A stretch of 64,000 nt of DNA from Coprobacillaceae bacterium UN01-12pH3A (GCA_027676805.1 JAQENU010000004.1:62001-126000), one strand, 5' to 3'; numbered from the stretch's first letter, positions 1-8,734 are shown. The notes: generated by a model from the letters alone, not told the origin. Made by a program: numbers and translations.

Positions 1-95
1 ACAATGATGATCCGGCTCCGGCTTTAGCCAATTCCATCAGTATTTTAGTCAGTATTGCCACGATGACGGCTTTGCTTTTAATCTTTGTTAGTTAA
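1..95 (+). CDS. C-terminal end of a membrane transporter (partial)
   Basis: An open frame enters from the left edge and stops at TAA 93-95. The 30 residues left are hydrophobic with one polar, proline-containing stretch (NDDPAPALANSISILVSIATM) and end in a leucine/phenylalanine-rich helix. This resembles the last transmembrane helix of a permease, and the spacing is reminiscent of AEC (auxin efflux carrier) proteins, but the piece is too short to assign. No terminator is obvious before the next gene. Confidence 0.4.
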   Translation, partial: NDDPAPALANSISILVSIATMTALLLIFVS

Positions 96-144
96 ATTTG
101 TCGAAAAAACAGGTGCGAAATATGCATGAAAGCAATCCATCTAT

Positions 145-152
145 GATATAAT
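145..152 (+). promoter_or_regulatory. Extended -10 promoter of the HAD gene
   Basis: TGATATAAT (TGnTATAAT) at 144-152 is an extended -10 element 28 bases before the HAD start codon; no good -35 is visible, as expected for this promoter class. The ribosome binding site GAGGTGAAATAG follows. Confidence 0.5.
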
Positions 153-179
153 TTACTAGTGTTAAACGAGGTGAAATAG

Positions 180-890
180 ATGAAGAAGTATATACTATGG
201 GATTTTGATTGCACTCTTGCTTATCGTGATGGGAAATGGTCGAAAACGATGAATGATATTTTAGTGAGCCATCGTATCAATATTGCTTATGATTCATTAA
301 GAGCGTTCATGGGCCGCGGACTTCCTTGGCATGAGTTTGAAAGACCGCATACGGAATTATTAGGGAATAAAACATGGTGGGAACATGTTGAAAGCTATTT
401 AGAAAGTGTGTTTGTGATCTTAGGTGTAAGAGAAGTCCATGCTAAAGCGTATGCAAAAGAGTTTAAAGATCGTTATCTCGATTTAAGTCAATGGCATGTC
501 TATGAAGATACTGTTGAAACATTAGAGAAACTTTCAGAGGAAGGATATACGCATATCATAGCCTCAAATCATGTGCCGGAATTAAAGCAGCTCTGTGAAC
601 AATTAAATTTAGATCAATATTTTGAAAAAATATACAGCTCTGCGTTGATGGAATATGATAAACCGAATGTGAAGTTCTATCAAGAAATCTTGAACGATCT
701 GGATAATCCTGAAGATATTGTTATGATTGGTGATAACTACAATGCAGATATTCGCGGTGCCAAGCATGCAGGAATCACGGCTATCTTAGTAAGAAGTGAG
801 AATACTCTGCACTATGAACATTATTCCAAAGATCTAAAGGGAGTAGCAGATTTACTGGAAAAAATAAAAAACGCTAAGATCAGTGCTTAG
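180..890 (+). CDS. HAD-superfamily hydrolase (phosphatase-like, subfamily IA)
   Basis: A 236-residue cytoplasmic protein of the haloacid dehalogenase superfamily. Motif I is WDFDCTL, with the nucleophile Asp8 and acid/base Asp10. Motif II is around IIASNH, the motif III lysine is probably in YDKPNVKF, and motif IV is MIGDNYNADIRGA. A helical cap lies between motifs I and II, as in subfamily IA enzymes such as phosphoglycolate phosphatase and beta-phosphoglucomutase. The physiological substrate cannot be told from sequence. The ATG at 180 has the ribosome binding site GAGGTG at proper spacing. The gene is monocistronic: promoter at 144-152, terminator at 901-928. Confidence 0.85.
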   Translation: MKKYILWDFDCTLAYRDGKWSKTMNDILVSHRINIAYDSLRAFMGRGLPWHEFERPHTELLGNKTWWEHVESYLESVFVILGVREVHAKAYAKEFKDRYLDLSQWHVYEDTVETLEKLSEEGYTHIIASNHVPELKQLCEQLNLDQYFEKIYSSALMEYDKPNVKFYQEILNDLDNPEDIVMIGDNYNADIRGAKHAGITAILVRSENTLHYEHYSKDLKGVADLLEKIKNAKISA

Positions 891-900
891 CTTAACATCG

Positions 901-930
901 AACTTACTTAGACAGTAAGTTTTTTTTATT
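901..930 (+). terminator. Intrinsic terminator after the HAD gene
   Basis: Perfect 8-bp stem AACTTACT (901-908) / AGTAAGTT (914-921) with a 5-nt loop and a run of T on the plus strand. Confidence 0.85.
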
Positions 931-1621
931 TAAATAAAGGGGCAATCAATGGAACAATGATCACAGTTAAGATACCGGTAACGACAATCGCTAAAGAACT
1001 CATAGCGGCTTGTATTTCTCCTAATTCCAAGGCTTTGCTGGTACCGATCGCATGTCCCGAAGCTCCCAGTGCCAATCCTTGGGCAATCGGATCATCAATA
1101 TGGAACCATTTAAAAATAGACGGAGCAATGACCGAGGCAAAGATTCCCGTAATAATGACCGCTGCAACTGTAATGCCACTGATACCGCCGATTTCTTCAG
1201 TTAATCCAATAGCGATTGCGGTAGTAATTGATTTTGGTAATAGGGAGATGCCTATTGTGCGATCTATCTGCCACAGCAGTGTCATACTGCCAATAACCAC
1301 AAAACAAGTCATACATCCTGCTGCTAAAGCAATAAAAATAATAAACAGATGATCCTTTAAAATTTTGAATTCACGATACAGCGGTAAAGCCAAACATACC
1401 GTTGCCGGTGTCAGCAAATAGGTGAAGTATTGTGCTCCTAGATTAAATACCGAGTAATCGATATCTAAAAGCAGCAGGAATACAATAATTAAAACCGTGG
1501 CTATCAAGAGCGGATTGCAGAAAGCTAACTTCGTTTTATTTTTAAGCTTGGTGCCTAGATAATAAGCCAGTAAACTTAAAACAAGACCAAAATAAGCAGA
1601 GTTCATCATTACATTATTCAT
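926..1621 (-). CDS. lrgB: LrgB/CidB-family membrane protein
   Basis: 231 residues, almost entirely hydrophobic with about seven membrane segments. The C-terminal signature GHAIGTSKALELGE is typical of LrgB/CidB/YohK proteins. Members work with LrgA-type partners and were described as modulators of murein hydrolase activity and cell lysis in Staphylococcus; later work in Bacillus and Streptococcus links them to pyruvate uptake. The start ATG at 1621 lies inside the end of lrgA (8-bp overlap) behind AGGAGAG, so the pair is translationally coupled. No LytSR-type two-component system is nearby, so control is unknown. Confidence 0.92.
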   Translation of the reverse strand: MNNVMMNSAYFGLVLSLLAYYLGTKLKNKTKLAFCNPLLIATVLIIVFLLLLDIDYSVFNLGAQYFTYLLTPATVCLALPLYREFKILKDHLFIIFIALAAGCMTCFVVIGSMTLLWQIDRTIGISLLPKSITTAIAIGLTEEIGGISGITVAAVIITGIFASVIAPSIFKWFHIDDPIAQGLALGASGHAIGTSKALELGEIQAAMSSLAIVVTGILTVIIVPLIAPLFK

Positions 1622-1985
1622 GGGGTCTCTCCTTATGTGTCATCATCAGCTGGGCAGTCATTCCGGTCACGATCATAATAAAGCACGTTGAAACTAAAAC
1701 AATTACAATAAACGGAAGCAGCGAACTCGATAACAGATTGAAATTTTCCATAACCCCGACACTCGGACCTACAAACATGATCGGCATGATCAGTAAAAGA
1801 AAATCAGCGGTTTCTTTAATATCCTCTTCTTTAATAATTCCTGTCAATAAGCAAACAAAAAGAATGATCATTCCATACACGCTCGAAGGAATCGGAAGCG
1901 GTAAAAAATAATGCAGCAGTTCCCCTATCAAGGTGATGCCGCCAATGATCATAAATTGAAATAAATATCCCATAATATCCCACAC
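1614..1985 (-). CDS. lrgA: LrgA/CidA-family holin-like membrane protein
   Basis: About 119-123 residues with four hydrophobic segments. The LPIPSSVYGMIILF segment and a C-terminal TGMTAQLMM helix match LrgA/CidA (YohJ) proteins. First gene of an lrgA-lrgB operon. The start is uncertain: the GTG at 1985 sits only two bases after AAGGAAA, while the in-frame ATG at 1973 is better as a codon but has only a weak, close GTGGGA. The protein probably forms an oligomeric membrane complex with LrgB. Function as lysis modulator or pyruvate facilitator is family knowledge, not shown here. Confidence 0.9.
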   Translation of the reverse strand: MWDIMGYLFQFMIIGGITLIGELLHYFLPLPIPSSVYGMIILFVCLLTGIIKEEDIKETADFLLLIMPIMFVGPSVGVMENFNLLSSSLLPFIVIVLVSTCFIMIVTGMTAQLMMTHKERPHE

Positions 1986-2047
1986 TTTCCTTACCTTGGT
2001 ATGATAGCATATTCTTTCTCTATTGTTAATAATGGAAAAAGAAATAG

Positions 2048-2075
2048 TTGCAGATTAGAGCGATTTATGTATAAT
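2048..2075 (+). promoter_or_regulatory. bioY promoter
   Basis: -35 TTGCAG (2048-2053), 16-bp spacer, consensus -10 TATAAT (2070-2075). Transcription would begin near 2082, downstream of the ATG at 2074, which supports translation from 2095. No convincing BirA operator was seen. Confidence 0.6.
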
Positions 2076-2094
2076 GGCTACAGGGAGGAATCAA

Positions 2095-2595
2095 ATGAAT
2101 ACAAAAGTGAAATCATTGATCTACTGTTCATTGGGAGCCTGTATGATCGCTATTGGGGCACAGCTCACAATCGTTTTGCCGATGACAGTGGTGCCGATCA
2201 CAATGCAGACATTGGCAGTCTATATTATCGCCTGTTTATATGAAAGAAAGCAGGCAGTGCTGGCTTGTTTGATTTACTTATTATTAGGAGCAGTAGGATT
2301 GCCTGTATTTGCCGGCTTTTCCGGAGGAATTTTTTCATTAGCTGCCCCAACTGGCGGATATTTGATAGCTTTGCCAATCATGGCATTTGTAATCAGTACA
2401 CTGCTTAAAAGAAAGATCTTAGCGCTGATCGTTGGAACGATTGTCTGTTATACATTAGGAACACTTTGGTTTATGTGGTATATGAAGATGGCATTGCTGC
2501 CGGCGTTAACCTTATGTGTCTTTCCTTTTTTAATCGGTGATACACTAAAAATAGTATTAACCTGTCTTATTACTAAACGCATCAGAAAATTTTAA
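2095..2595 (+). CDS. bioY: BioY biotin transporter (ECF S component)
   Basis: A 166-residue integral membrane protein of the BioY family, the substrate-binding S component that captures biotin and works with an ECF energy module (EcfA, EcfA' and EcfT encoded elsewhere) or alone. The segments VLPMTVVPITMQTLAVYI and GGIFSLAAPTGGYLIALP are BioY signatures. The start is placed at ATG 2095 because GGGAGG lies 7 bases upstream and the promoter -10 is at 2070-2075; an upstream in-frame ATG at 2074 would lie before the transcript start. It is a single gene without biotin biosynthesis genes, consistent with a biotin scavenger. Confidence 0.93.
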   Translation: MNTKVKSLIYCSLGACMIAIGAQLTIVLPMTVVPITMQTLAVYIIACLYERKQAVLACLIYLLLGAVGLPVFAGFSGGIFSLAAPTGGYLIALPIMAFVISTLLKRKILALIVGTIVCYTLGTLWFMWYMKMALLPALTLCVFPFLIGDTLKIVLTCLITKRIRKF

Positions 2596-2671
2596 AAGTT
2601 TCTGATCTGTTTAGTTCTTTTCATTATTTCCAAAAATCCTTCCTGCATACTTTATAGTGAGGTGGGAAATA

Positions 2672-3505
2672 ATGCCAAACATCATTCATAATCAAGCAGA
2701 AGTTACTTATCATTACGAACAGTCTGTTGGCAATATTCGCTCTAACATTGTTGAAACTATCATTGAAGATCGTCAGCCCATCAAAGCTCACATGACATCT
2801 CTGCAGTCTGCTTTTAATCCCGGCGAGGTTATCACGTATCTGATACAAATAGAAAACACGGGAGCAGATCCGCTTTCAGTCACGATGAAGGTGTGTCTCC
2901 CGATAGGCTCAGCCTATCTGTTGGGATCCTTAAAAGTATTTATTAACAGCGTCGAAACACCAATAACATCTAATGTCGAAGCAAATATACTTTGTGTCAC
3001 ACTCCCAAAGAATATGTCACCTCAAGATAAGGGAATTATCCTTTACTGTATGAAAGTAGATCCAAATATTGATCCTTGCATCTGCGCTATCACTTCTTCT
3101 CTTTATATAACAGCCCATAGCGAAGATGGCAGCACCTTTACTGCAGAACCGCCAGCAAGTGTTACATTGCTAAAGGAAACAGCCAGTCAGCTCGTTTTAT
3201 GCGGACAATGGACACAAGATTATAGAACACTCACTTATACCATTCAACTCTTAAACTACGGCAATCAGGAAGCATCGCATATAACGTTAATGGATTGGCT
3301 GCCCATCTCCTTTAACATTCATCAAGTCATCGCAGAAACCAATGAAGGCCAAGTCATATATCAACCGGATCAATATCAATACCATCACTCTAATGGGATG
3401 ATTCTTCTGCCTAATGCCAATACAGCATCTCTTAACGTTCCTGCCGCTACTCTTACTTCGCCTGGCAGAACCGTGATCAAGATCACTGGTACTATCGCAA
3501 AATAA
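2672..3505 (+). CDS. DUF11-type repeat protein
   Basis: 277 residues, no signal peptide and no membrane segment. Two beta-rich repeats are visible: one around FNPGEVITYLIQIENTGADP (about residues 53-72), one around YRTLTYTIQLLNYGNQEA, each followed by a valine/isoleucine-rich strand pattern. This NTGxxPLxVTxKVxLP type of sequence is typical of the DUF11 / conserved-repeat domain found in cell-surface or spore-associated proteins of Firmicutes. The start is ATG 2672 with GAGGTGGG upstream; the GTG at 2657 would place the ribosome binding site inside the gene. Role unknown. Cysteine pairs (CIC) occur mid-protein. Confidence 0.65.
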   Translation: MPNIIHNQAEVTYHYEQSVGNIRSNIVETIIEDRQPIKAHMTSLQSAFNPGEVITYLIQIENTGADPLSVTMKVCLPIGSAYLLGSLKVFINSVETPITSNVEANILCVTLPKNMSPQDKGIILYCMKVDPNIDPCICAITSSLYITAHSEDGSTFTAEPPASVTLLKETASQLVLCGQWTQDYRTLTYTIQLLNYGNQEASHITLMDWLPISFNIHQVIAETNEGQVIYQPDQYQYHHSNGMILLPNANTASLNVPAATLTSPGRTVIKITGTIAK

Positions 3506-3527
3506 CAGTCTTTCTGCCTCATAAAAA

Positions 3528-3553
3528 CCGAGTATCCTAAGATGCTCGGTTTT
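3528..3553. terminator. Bidirectional intrinsic terminator
   Basis: CCGAGTATC (3528-3536), loop CTAA, GATGCTCGG (3541-3549), flanked by A-run and T-run. It serves the DUF11 gene (plus) and the GGDEF/EAL gene (minus), whose stop lies inside it. Confidence 0.88.
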
Positions 3554-6512
3554 GCTTTATCAATTGTATCAGTTCTTTGTCATCACAGGGTCTGCCAAAC
3601 AAGAAGCCTTGTATATAATCCGCAGAGAATTCTTTAATAATTTCATATTCTTGAATAGATTCAACGCCTTCTACACAGACGGCAATATGGACTTCATGAC
3701 ATAATTCAATAATCATGCGTACCAAAGTGACATCAAAACGGCTGTGTGTAATCTTTTCCACAAAAGCCTGATCGATTTTGATAATATCCGCCGGACACTG
3801 CTTGAGTACACTTAAAGAAGCATAGCCGGTACCAAAATCATCCATTGCAATCGTAATTCCTAAATCTCGTAAAGCTTGATAGATATTGGCTATATTATCA
3901 GAAGCTAAATAGCTTTCTGTAAACTCTACAATAATATTATGAGGATCAAGCTGTTGATTTTCCAAGGTTTCCTTGATAAAAGGAATGATCGGTGCCGGAC
4001 TGACTTGTACATAAGATAAGTTAATGCTGATAATGAAATCAGGATCCGCTTTAGTAAAATCCTTAGCTTTACGCACTGCTTCTTCAAAGACCCAGCGGCC
4101 TACTTTAATAATCATGCGGGTATCTTCAAGCAAAGGAACAAATTCTGATGGAGAAACGGCTCCATAAGCCGGACTGGTCCAGCGAAGCAGGGCTTCAGCA
4201 CCACGCATTTTTTTAGAATCTGTATACACGATAGGCTGAAACTGTAAAGAAAAGCCTTCAAAATTATTTTCGACACTTTCCCGCAGTTCTTCTGTCAGTG
4301 TCAATTTACGAAGATGATCGAAAACAATCTGGTCAGAAAAGAAGTTTAATTGATCTTTCCCATTCTTTTTACTTGTTTCTAAGGCATAGCTGGCATATTT
4401 AAAGAGATTGATATAAACATTGGCATTATCCGGATAAATGGCACAGCCGGCAGATATGCTGCAGTAATAGCGTTCATTCAAATGAAGCTGCTGACGTGAA
4501 AACGGTGCTTTGATTTGGTTATAAAGAGTTTCGATCTGTGTAACTGAATAACCTTCTAACAAAACCGCAAATTCATCTGCATCCAGTTTATAGACAGCTG
4601 CATCTTTTGGCATAGCTTCACAAATAGTCTGAGCGGCTTTCTTTAATACTTCATCGCCAAAAGCATAATCACGTAATTGATTAATGGATTTGAAGTTATC
4701 TAAATTTAAAAGGAGCAAAGCTAGAGGAGCGGAGGTTGACTGAATATACTGTTTAAGATCTTCTTCTAAGGCAAATTTATTGAATAGACCGGTTAATGGA
4801 TCGATTTTATCTTTTTTGCCAATATTCGAAATGATCCCGGCGAATAAGTTAGGTTCTCCCAAGGCATCGAAAATTACTTTTCCTCTGCAGCGTAGCCATA
4901 CCCACTCATGATGACGATTAATGGCACGATATTCCACACAATGGTCACTCACTCTGCCGTCAATAATTTCCTGATTGCTTTTAAGAAATAATTCTTTATC
5001 TAAAGGATGAACCTTACTTCCCCAGATCGCTGCCGCATTCTTTAACACTTCCCCAGGCAAGTTGAACTCTTTAACCATCTTAGGAGAATAGCGGAATAAG
5101 CCGGTTTTCATATTGCAGATATATACATAGTCATCTGTACTTTCTACTAACGCTTCATAAAGATGATCTTTATCATAATCAAAATCTTCGATTTTGACAG
5201 TGTGAACATGATCCGTTTCCAGCAAAGCCTCATTTTGCTGAAGATGAACCAAACGTTTTTGTTCATACATCTTTTCATCTGCAACGGTTAAAAGGGTTTC
5301 TAAATTTAAGAGATTATCCGGTTTAACAGTGATCGTTCCATAACAAAAGCTAAGCTCATAGGGAATATCCAAGATCTTCTTTAGATGACGCAATTTATCA
5401 GTAGCGCCATGCATCGCTGTACGTACTTGAAGAGGCTCGGTATCATAGAAAGCTAATACAAATTCATCTCCGCTTAAACGAAAAAACAGAGTATCTTCAT
5501 CGATAAAGGACTGAATTGCTTTTGTGATATAACGAATCTTGTTGTCTCCTTCTTTATGTCCGTAATGATCATTAGTTTGTTTTAGGCTATTAATATCCAT
5601 CAACACTAAGCAAAGTGATTTTTGATTAGCTTTTGCTCGGTTTAATAGAACCTGAAGCTTTATTTTACCGGCACGGCGGTTAGTCAGCTTAGTGAGCTCA
5701 TCAATAGTTGCAGCCTGAGAAATCTTTTTAAAATCGGTAATGTCTGTAGATTGCTGTAAATGAACGAGACGTCCGTCCAGCCAACGAATCAGACTGTCCT
5801 TATTTTCATAGTAATGATGATTGACAGAACTTCTTTCTTCCCAAGTAATTGTTTTATCCGGATTTTGTTTTAGCTGTTCAATAGGACAAAATTCACAGCG
5901 CTCATTTTTTCCCTGCTGTAAAAGCTTCCAGCAGGTTTTGCCAATGGGATCATCAATATCATATACTTTTTTCATCATATCATTCATAAACAGAATTTCA
6001 TCACTTTCAGGATCAGTGACATAAATATAATCCGATATTCCATTGATTACCGTATAAAATAATTTTTCATAAGCAGACTTTTCCAAACTATGAATCAGTT
6101 CACCAGCGCTCAAATCCAATAGCTTGCTGCAGACGGTGTAATCTTCATTACATAAAGCAGGGGCATCCACAGATCGGCCAATCACAACAAATCCAATCGA
6201 AACTTTCTGATAGGTGATGATATGCACATATATTTGATTAAGTATATGTGGATAATGCTTACGAATATATTCCATGATCTTGTTGTAAGTAAATGAGGGT
6301 TCTAAAATGAAATGCGAAAGCAAGTCTTCTATTGAAGTAGATAAAACATCATGATTAAGTGATTCTTTTCGCCAAATATAAGGCGTTGTTATCTTTTTAT
6401 GCGGATAAAAATAACAGATACCCAAACACTGAATATCCAAGATATGATCAATGAATACAGCTAATTCATCATTGTGTATAATTGCAGCAGTCTGCGCTTC
6501 ATCTCGTTTCAT
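3537..6512 (-). CDS. PAS-GGDEF-PAS-GGDEF-EAL cyclic-di-GMP signalling protein
   Basis: 991 residues, no membrane segment. Order: N-terminal region (1-145), PAS with a Cys194/Cys206/Cys209 cluster (about 150-262), GGDEF domain 1 with SGDEF at 347-351, second PAS (about 455-565), GGDEF domain 2 with the degenerate DADEF at 644-648, and an EAL domain (about 735-985). The EAL domain keeps its key motifs: GAEALLRW with Glu773, DDFGTGYAS, KID, EGVE and QGFLFG. It can therefore be expected to hydrolyse c-di-GMP, while domain 1 may still synthesise it; SGDEF is an accepted active variant. Domain 2 is probably catalytically dead. The start ATG at 6512 has GAGGTG at good spacing. No GEMM riboswitch was found in the window. 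Confidence 0.93.
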   Translation of the reverse strand: MKRDEAQTAAIIHNDELAVFIDHILDIQCLGICYFYPHKKITTPYIWRKESLNHDVLSTSIEDLLSHFILEPSFTYNKIMEYIRKHYPHILNQIYVHIITYQKVSIGFVVIGRSVDAPALCNEDYTVCSKLLDLSAGELIHSLEKSAYEKLFYTVINGISDYIYVTDPESDEILFMNDMMKKVYDIDDPIGKTCWKLLQQGKNERCEFCPIEQLKQNPDKTITWEERSSVNHHYYENKDSLIRWLDGRLVHLQQSTDITDFKKISQAATIDELTKLTNRRAGKIKLQVLLNRAKANQKSLCLVLMDINSLKQTNDHYGHKEGDNKIRYITKAIQSFIDEDTLFFRLSGDEFVLAFYDTEPLQVRTAMHGATDKLRHLKKILDIPYELSFCYGTITVKPDNLLNLETLLTVADEKMYEQKRLVHLQQNEALLETDHVHTVKIEDFDYDKDHLYEALVESTDDYVYICNMKTGLFRYSPKMVKEFNLPGEVLKNAAAIWGSKVHPLDKELFLKSNQEIIDGRVSDHCVEYRAINRHHEWVWLRCRGKVIFDALGEPNLFAGIISNIGKKDKIDPLTGLFNKFALEEDLKQYIQSTSAPLALLLLNLDNFKSINQLRDYAFGDEVLKKAAQTICEAMPKDAAVYKLDADEFAVLLEGYSVTQIETLYNQIKAPFSRQQLHLNERYYCSISAGCAIYPDNANVYINLFKYASYALETSKKNGKDQLNFFSDQIVFDHLRKLTLTEELRESVENNFEGFSLQFQPIVYTDSKKMRGAEALLRWTSPAYGAVSPSEFVPLLEDTRMIIKVGRWVFEEAVRKAKDFTKADPDFIISINLSYVQVSPAPIIPFIKETLENQQLDPHNIIVEFTESYLASDNIANIYQALRDLGITIAMDDFGTGYASLSVLKQCPADIIKIDQAFVEKITHSRFDVTLVRMIIELCHEVHIAVCVEGVESIQEYEIIKEFSADYIQGFLFGRPCDDKELIQLIKQNRAS

Positions 6513-6595
6513 TTTTTCACCTCGTAAAGTATATAATTCAATTATATACTAATTTTGCAAAGAATGTTTATATAACTTATATAATTTGTCTGTGT

Positions 6596-6727
6596 TTTAC
6601 AATTTTGAAAATAAAGGTATAATGTGTATTATAAAGGTCAAGTTATGCCACAATTTGTTGGCATATCCATATATAGCGTAGGCGCCTTGAATCAAGTAAA
6701 ATAGAAGTAGAGGAAGGGGAGATTCCA
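6596..6727 (+). promoter_or_regulatory. Promoter and structured leader of the zinc-ribbon gene
   Basis: -35 TTTACA (6596-6601), 16-bp spacer, -10 TATAAT (6618-6623). The leader of about 98 nt contains a hairpin ATGCCA (6645-6650) / TGGCAT (6659-6664) and a second small hairpin CTTGAATCAAG after a GGCGCC palindrome. No riboswitch family was recognised. Confidence 0.5.
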
Positions 6728-7204
6728 ATGAAGTGTAAAAAATGCGGAACAGAGATGAAGGATGCGAAATTCTGTCCTGAATGCGGAGCGAAGGCCCCTA
6801 ATCATTTTAATCAAATGGTGGAGGCAGAGAGTCATCAGAAGGAAAAACAAAAAGCAATTCGCCAGAAACAATTAGAGAAAGAAAAAAGAATCATACAAGA
6901 AAAAGGCTTAAAAAATAATTATGTTCTCTATTCGTTTATCTTTGGATTGATCGGAGCCGCCTTAGTTTTATGGCCTGCCGGATTAGAGGTCCAAACACAA
7001 TGGTGGTACAGTGTGCTGGTTCTTGTTTTTGGATTCTGTGGTTATTTTGCAGCGAGAAAGGCACGTATCTTAAATGTACAGTATTTCAATCGTTATCGTG
7101 TACATTTAAACCCAAGGTTATCTAAATTAGGCTTAGGCTTATCGATCTTCACACTAGGTGCGGGGGTATTCATGGGAACATTCGTGATGATGCTGTATAT
7201 GTAA
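6728..7204 (+). CDS. Zinc-ribbon membrane protein
   Basis: 158 residues. An N-terminal zinc ribbon (CKKCG at 3-7 and CPECG at 17-21) is followed by a charged, probably coiled-coil stretch (about 33-60) and three hydrophobic segments (about 68-85, 92-108 and 136-157). This layout, a cytosolic zinc ribbon on a small membrane anchor, is common in Firmicutes with no assigned function. AGGAAGGGGAG precedes the ATG. It has its own promoter and terminator, so it is probably monocistronic. I do not recognise a specific family. Confidence 0.75.
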   Translation: MKCKKCGTEMKDAKFCPECGAKAPNHFNQMVEAESHQKEKQKAIRQKQLEKEKRIIQEKGLKNNYVLYSFIFGLIGAALVLWPAGLEVQTQWWYSVLVLVFGFCGYFAARKARILNVQYFNRYRVHLNPRLSKLGLGLSIFTLGAGVFMGTFVMMLYM

Positions 7205-7232
7205 GATTCCTTGAATAAGGGATCTTTTTTTA
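7204..7232 (+). terminator. Intrinsic terminator after the zinc-ribbon gene
   Basis: AGATTCCTT (7204-7212), loop GAAT, AAGGGATCT (7217-7225) with one G-T pair, then seven T. Confidence 0.82.
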
Positions 7233-7372
7233 TACTGAAATAAACAGAGCAGGATTTAATGAAGCGGTACTCATTGCCAATGAAAATAAGAGCGGAACTA
7301 TTCAAACCGCTGCTTGGGCAGCCTTGGATTATGGCTTTAAAGATATTGATGTAATGCCAAGCAAAAAGACAC
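7232..7372 (+). pseudogene. Possible protein-coding remnant
   Basis: Between two terminators, the plus strand from about 7234 can be read without stop as a protein-like stretch containing TEINRAGFNEAVLIANENKS and then TAAWAALDYGFKDIDVMPS. It has no start codon with a ribosome binding site, and a terminator follows at once. The composition is protein-like and the family is not recognised; the first part is faintly similar to the AGFDEALLLD segment of class IV aminotransferases. It is best read as the 3' remnant of a decayed gene. Confidence 0.35.
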
Positions 7373-7405
7373 ATCATGGCGATGTGTCTTTTTATGACTA
7401 TCCAG
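7373..7405. terminator. Strong bidirectional terminator
   Basis: 13-bp stem AAAAAGACACATC (7373-7385), loop ATGGC, GATGTGTCTTTTT (7391-7403). It ends the PTS EIIC gene on the minus strand and whatever once was transcribed on the plus strand. Confidence 0.9.
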
Positions 7406-7427
7406 ATAGTCAAGGGGAGGTCTATAT

Positions 7428-8693
7428 TTATTCAGCAGTTGTAAGTCCTTGTTCTTCTTTGTATGCTTTATTATCAGCTACTTTGAAGAATGGGAACCAC
7501 ATTAAGCCAGCTGCCAAAATTGAGAAAGCTTCCCAAACTGAGATTTTCCAGCTACCTTGTAAGATACCATATAAGATAGGTGGAGTTGTCCAAGGAATTT
7601 GAGCACCACTTGGAATTGGTACCAGACCAATCTTCATTACAAAGTAAGTTAATGTACCTAAGATTGGGGTAATGAGTAGTAATGGAATAAAGAACAGTGG
7701 GTTCAATACAACAGGGATACCGAAGATCAACGGTTCATTGATGAAGAAGAAAGTTGTCGGTAAAGCCAGTTTTCCCAATGTTTTGAACTGTGAACTCTTT
7801 GACCATAAACACATTATGATAGCAAGTGAGAACATTGATCCTACACCACCAGAGATAAAGCAGCGACCTAATGATCCTGAAATGATGTGAGTAGGTGTTT
7901 GACCTGCTTGATATGCTGCAAAGTTTTCTAAGGCTAATGGTGTATAGATTGGGTTAGTAATTGAACCAACGATGTTACCACCATGTAATCCGAAGAACCA
8001 AAGAATATTTGTCATAAATTGGAAGAAGATATAAGAGAATAAGTTATCTCCCATAAAACGCATTAAGTTTGATTGAATAATTGTAAATACAGCAGTATGC
8101 AAATCATGGTAACTTGTTAATGTCATCAATCCGGCGATTGCTAAGAATACAGATACAACGATACCTGTTGGAATCAATGCTGAGAATGAATTGGCAACAT
8201 TTGGCGGTACGCTGTCAGGAAGTTTGATAACCCATCCGCGTTTTACGACAAAGATATAAATCCTTGAAGCTGCCAAAGCGACGAACATAGCACAGAATAA
8301 TCCCTTTGCCCCTAAGAATGCAGTTGCATAAGCCCCTTCTGTACGTCCTGTTACTAAGAAGAATGATACTAATGCTGATAACCCGGCACCGGCACCATCT
8401 ACATCAAATTCTTTAGCTAATGTATAAGCAATAAAGAATACCGCATATAAAGCGATTAAATCTATTGTTGCTTGACTAGGTAGTGCTAAGATACTACCAA
8501 AGCCTGATGAAGCAAGCCAGTCTGTATAAGCCTTAATAGGGAGGTTACTTAATAATGTGAATAATGATCCAACAATGGTAGCGGACATGATTGCAATGAA
8601 TCCGCCACTGATAGCTCTTAAATATTTGTTTTGTCCAAGCGTGGCTGCAATTGGTACTAATTTTTCTTCTAGTACACCCATTAATTTATCCAT
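7428..8693 (-). CDS. PTS EIIC permease, lactose/cellobiose family
   Basis: 421 residues with about ten membrane segments. It carries PTS_EIIC features of the cellobiose/diacetylchitobiose/lactose family: the N-terminal MDKLMGVLEEKLVPIA helix, ILWFFGLHGGNIVGS, FINEPLIFGIPVVLNP (the NEP substrate loop) and IPWTTPP. It imports and phosphorylates a disaccharide with EIIA and EIIB subunits encoded elsewhere, perhaps borrowing the EIIB of the neighbouring gene. It is closely similar to the EIIC half of the fusion at 8807-10393, so the two are paralogues. AAGGAGGAATACAT precedes the ATG. It has its own promoter and a perfect cre site, so it is under CcpA control. Confidence 0.93.
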   Translation of the reverse strand: MDKLMGVLEEKLVPIAATLGQNKYLRAISGGFIAIMSATIVGSLFTLLSNLPIKAYTDWLASSGFGSILALPSQATIDLIALYAVFFIAYTLAKEFDVDGAGAGLSALVSFFLVTGRTEGAYATAFLGAKGLFCAMFVALAASRIYIFVVKRGWVIKLPDSVPPNVANSFSALIPTGIVVSVFLAIAGLMTLTSYHDLHTAVFTIIQSNLMRFMGDNLFSYIFFQFMTNILWFFGLHGGNIVGSITNPIYTPLALENFAAYQAGQTPTHIISGSLGRCFISGGVGSMFSLAIIMCLWSKSSQFKTLGKLALPTTFFFINEPLIFGIPVVLNPLFFIPLLLITPILGTLTYFVMKIGLVPIPSGAQIPWTTPPILYGILQGSWKISVWEAFSILAAGLMWFPFFKVADNKAYKEEQGLTTAE

Positions 8694-8734
8694 ATGTATT
8701 CCTCCTTTTTTGAATTTCTCCCATCTGCTTAACC

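Noticed and set aside
957..1352. Plus-strand reading frame opposite lrgB
   Set aside because: Shadow of lrgB: no ribosome binding site, composition mirrors the membrane protein on the other strand.
2014..2075. BirA operator before bioY
   Set aside because: TTGTTAA half-site is present but no matching second half at the right distance.
2001..2243. Reading frame overlapping the bioY promoter and start
   Set aside because: It lies out of frame with bioY, has no site and crosses the bioY promoter.
6640..6727. c-di-GMP riboswitch before the zinc-ribbon gene
   Set aside because: Hairpins present but none of the conserved GEMM-I or GEMM-II sequence.
7324..7602. Reading frame running through the terminator into the antisense of the EIIC gene
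   Set aside because: It contains the 7373-7403 terminator stem and then antisense of a real gene; only the part before 7372 looks like old coding sequence.
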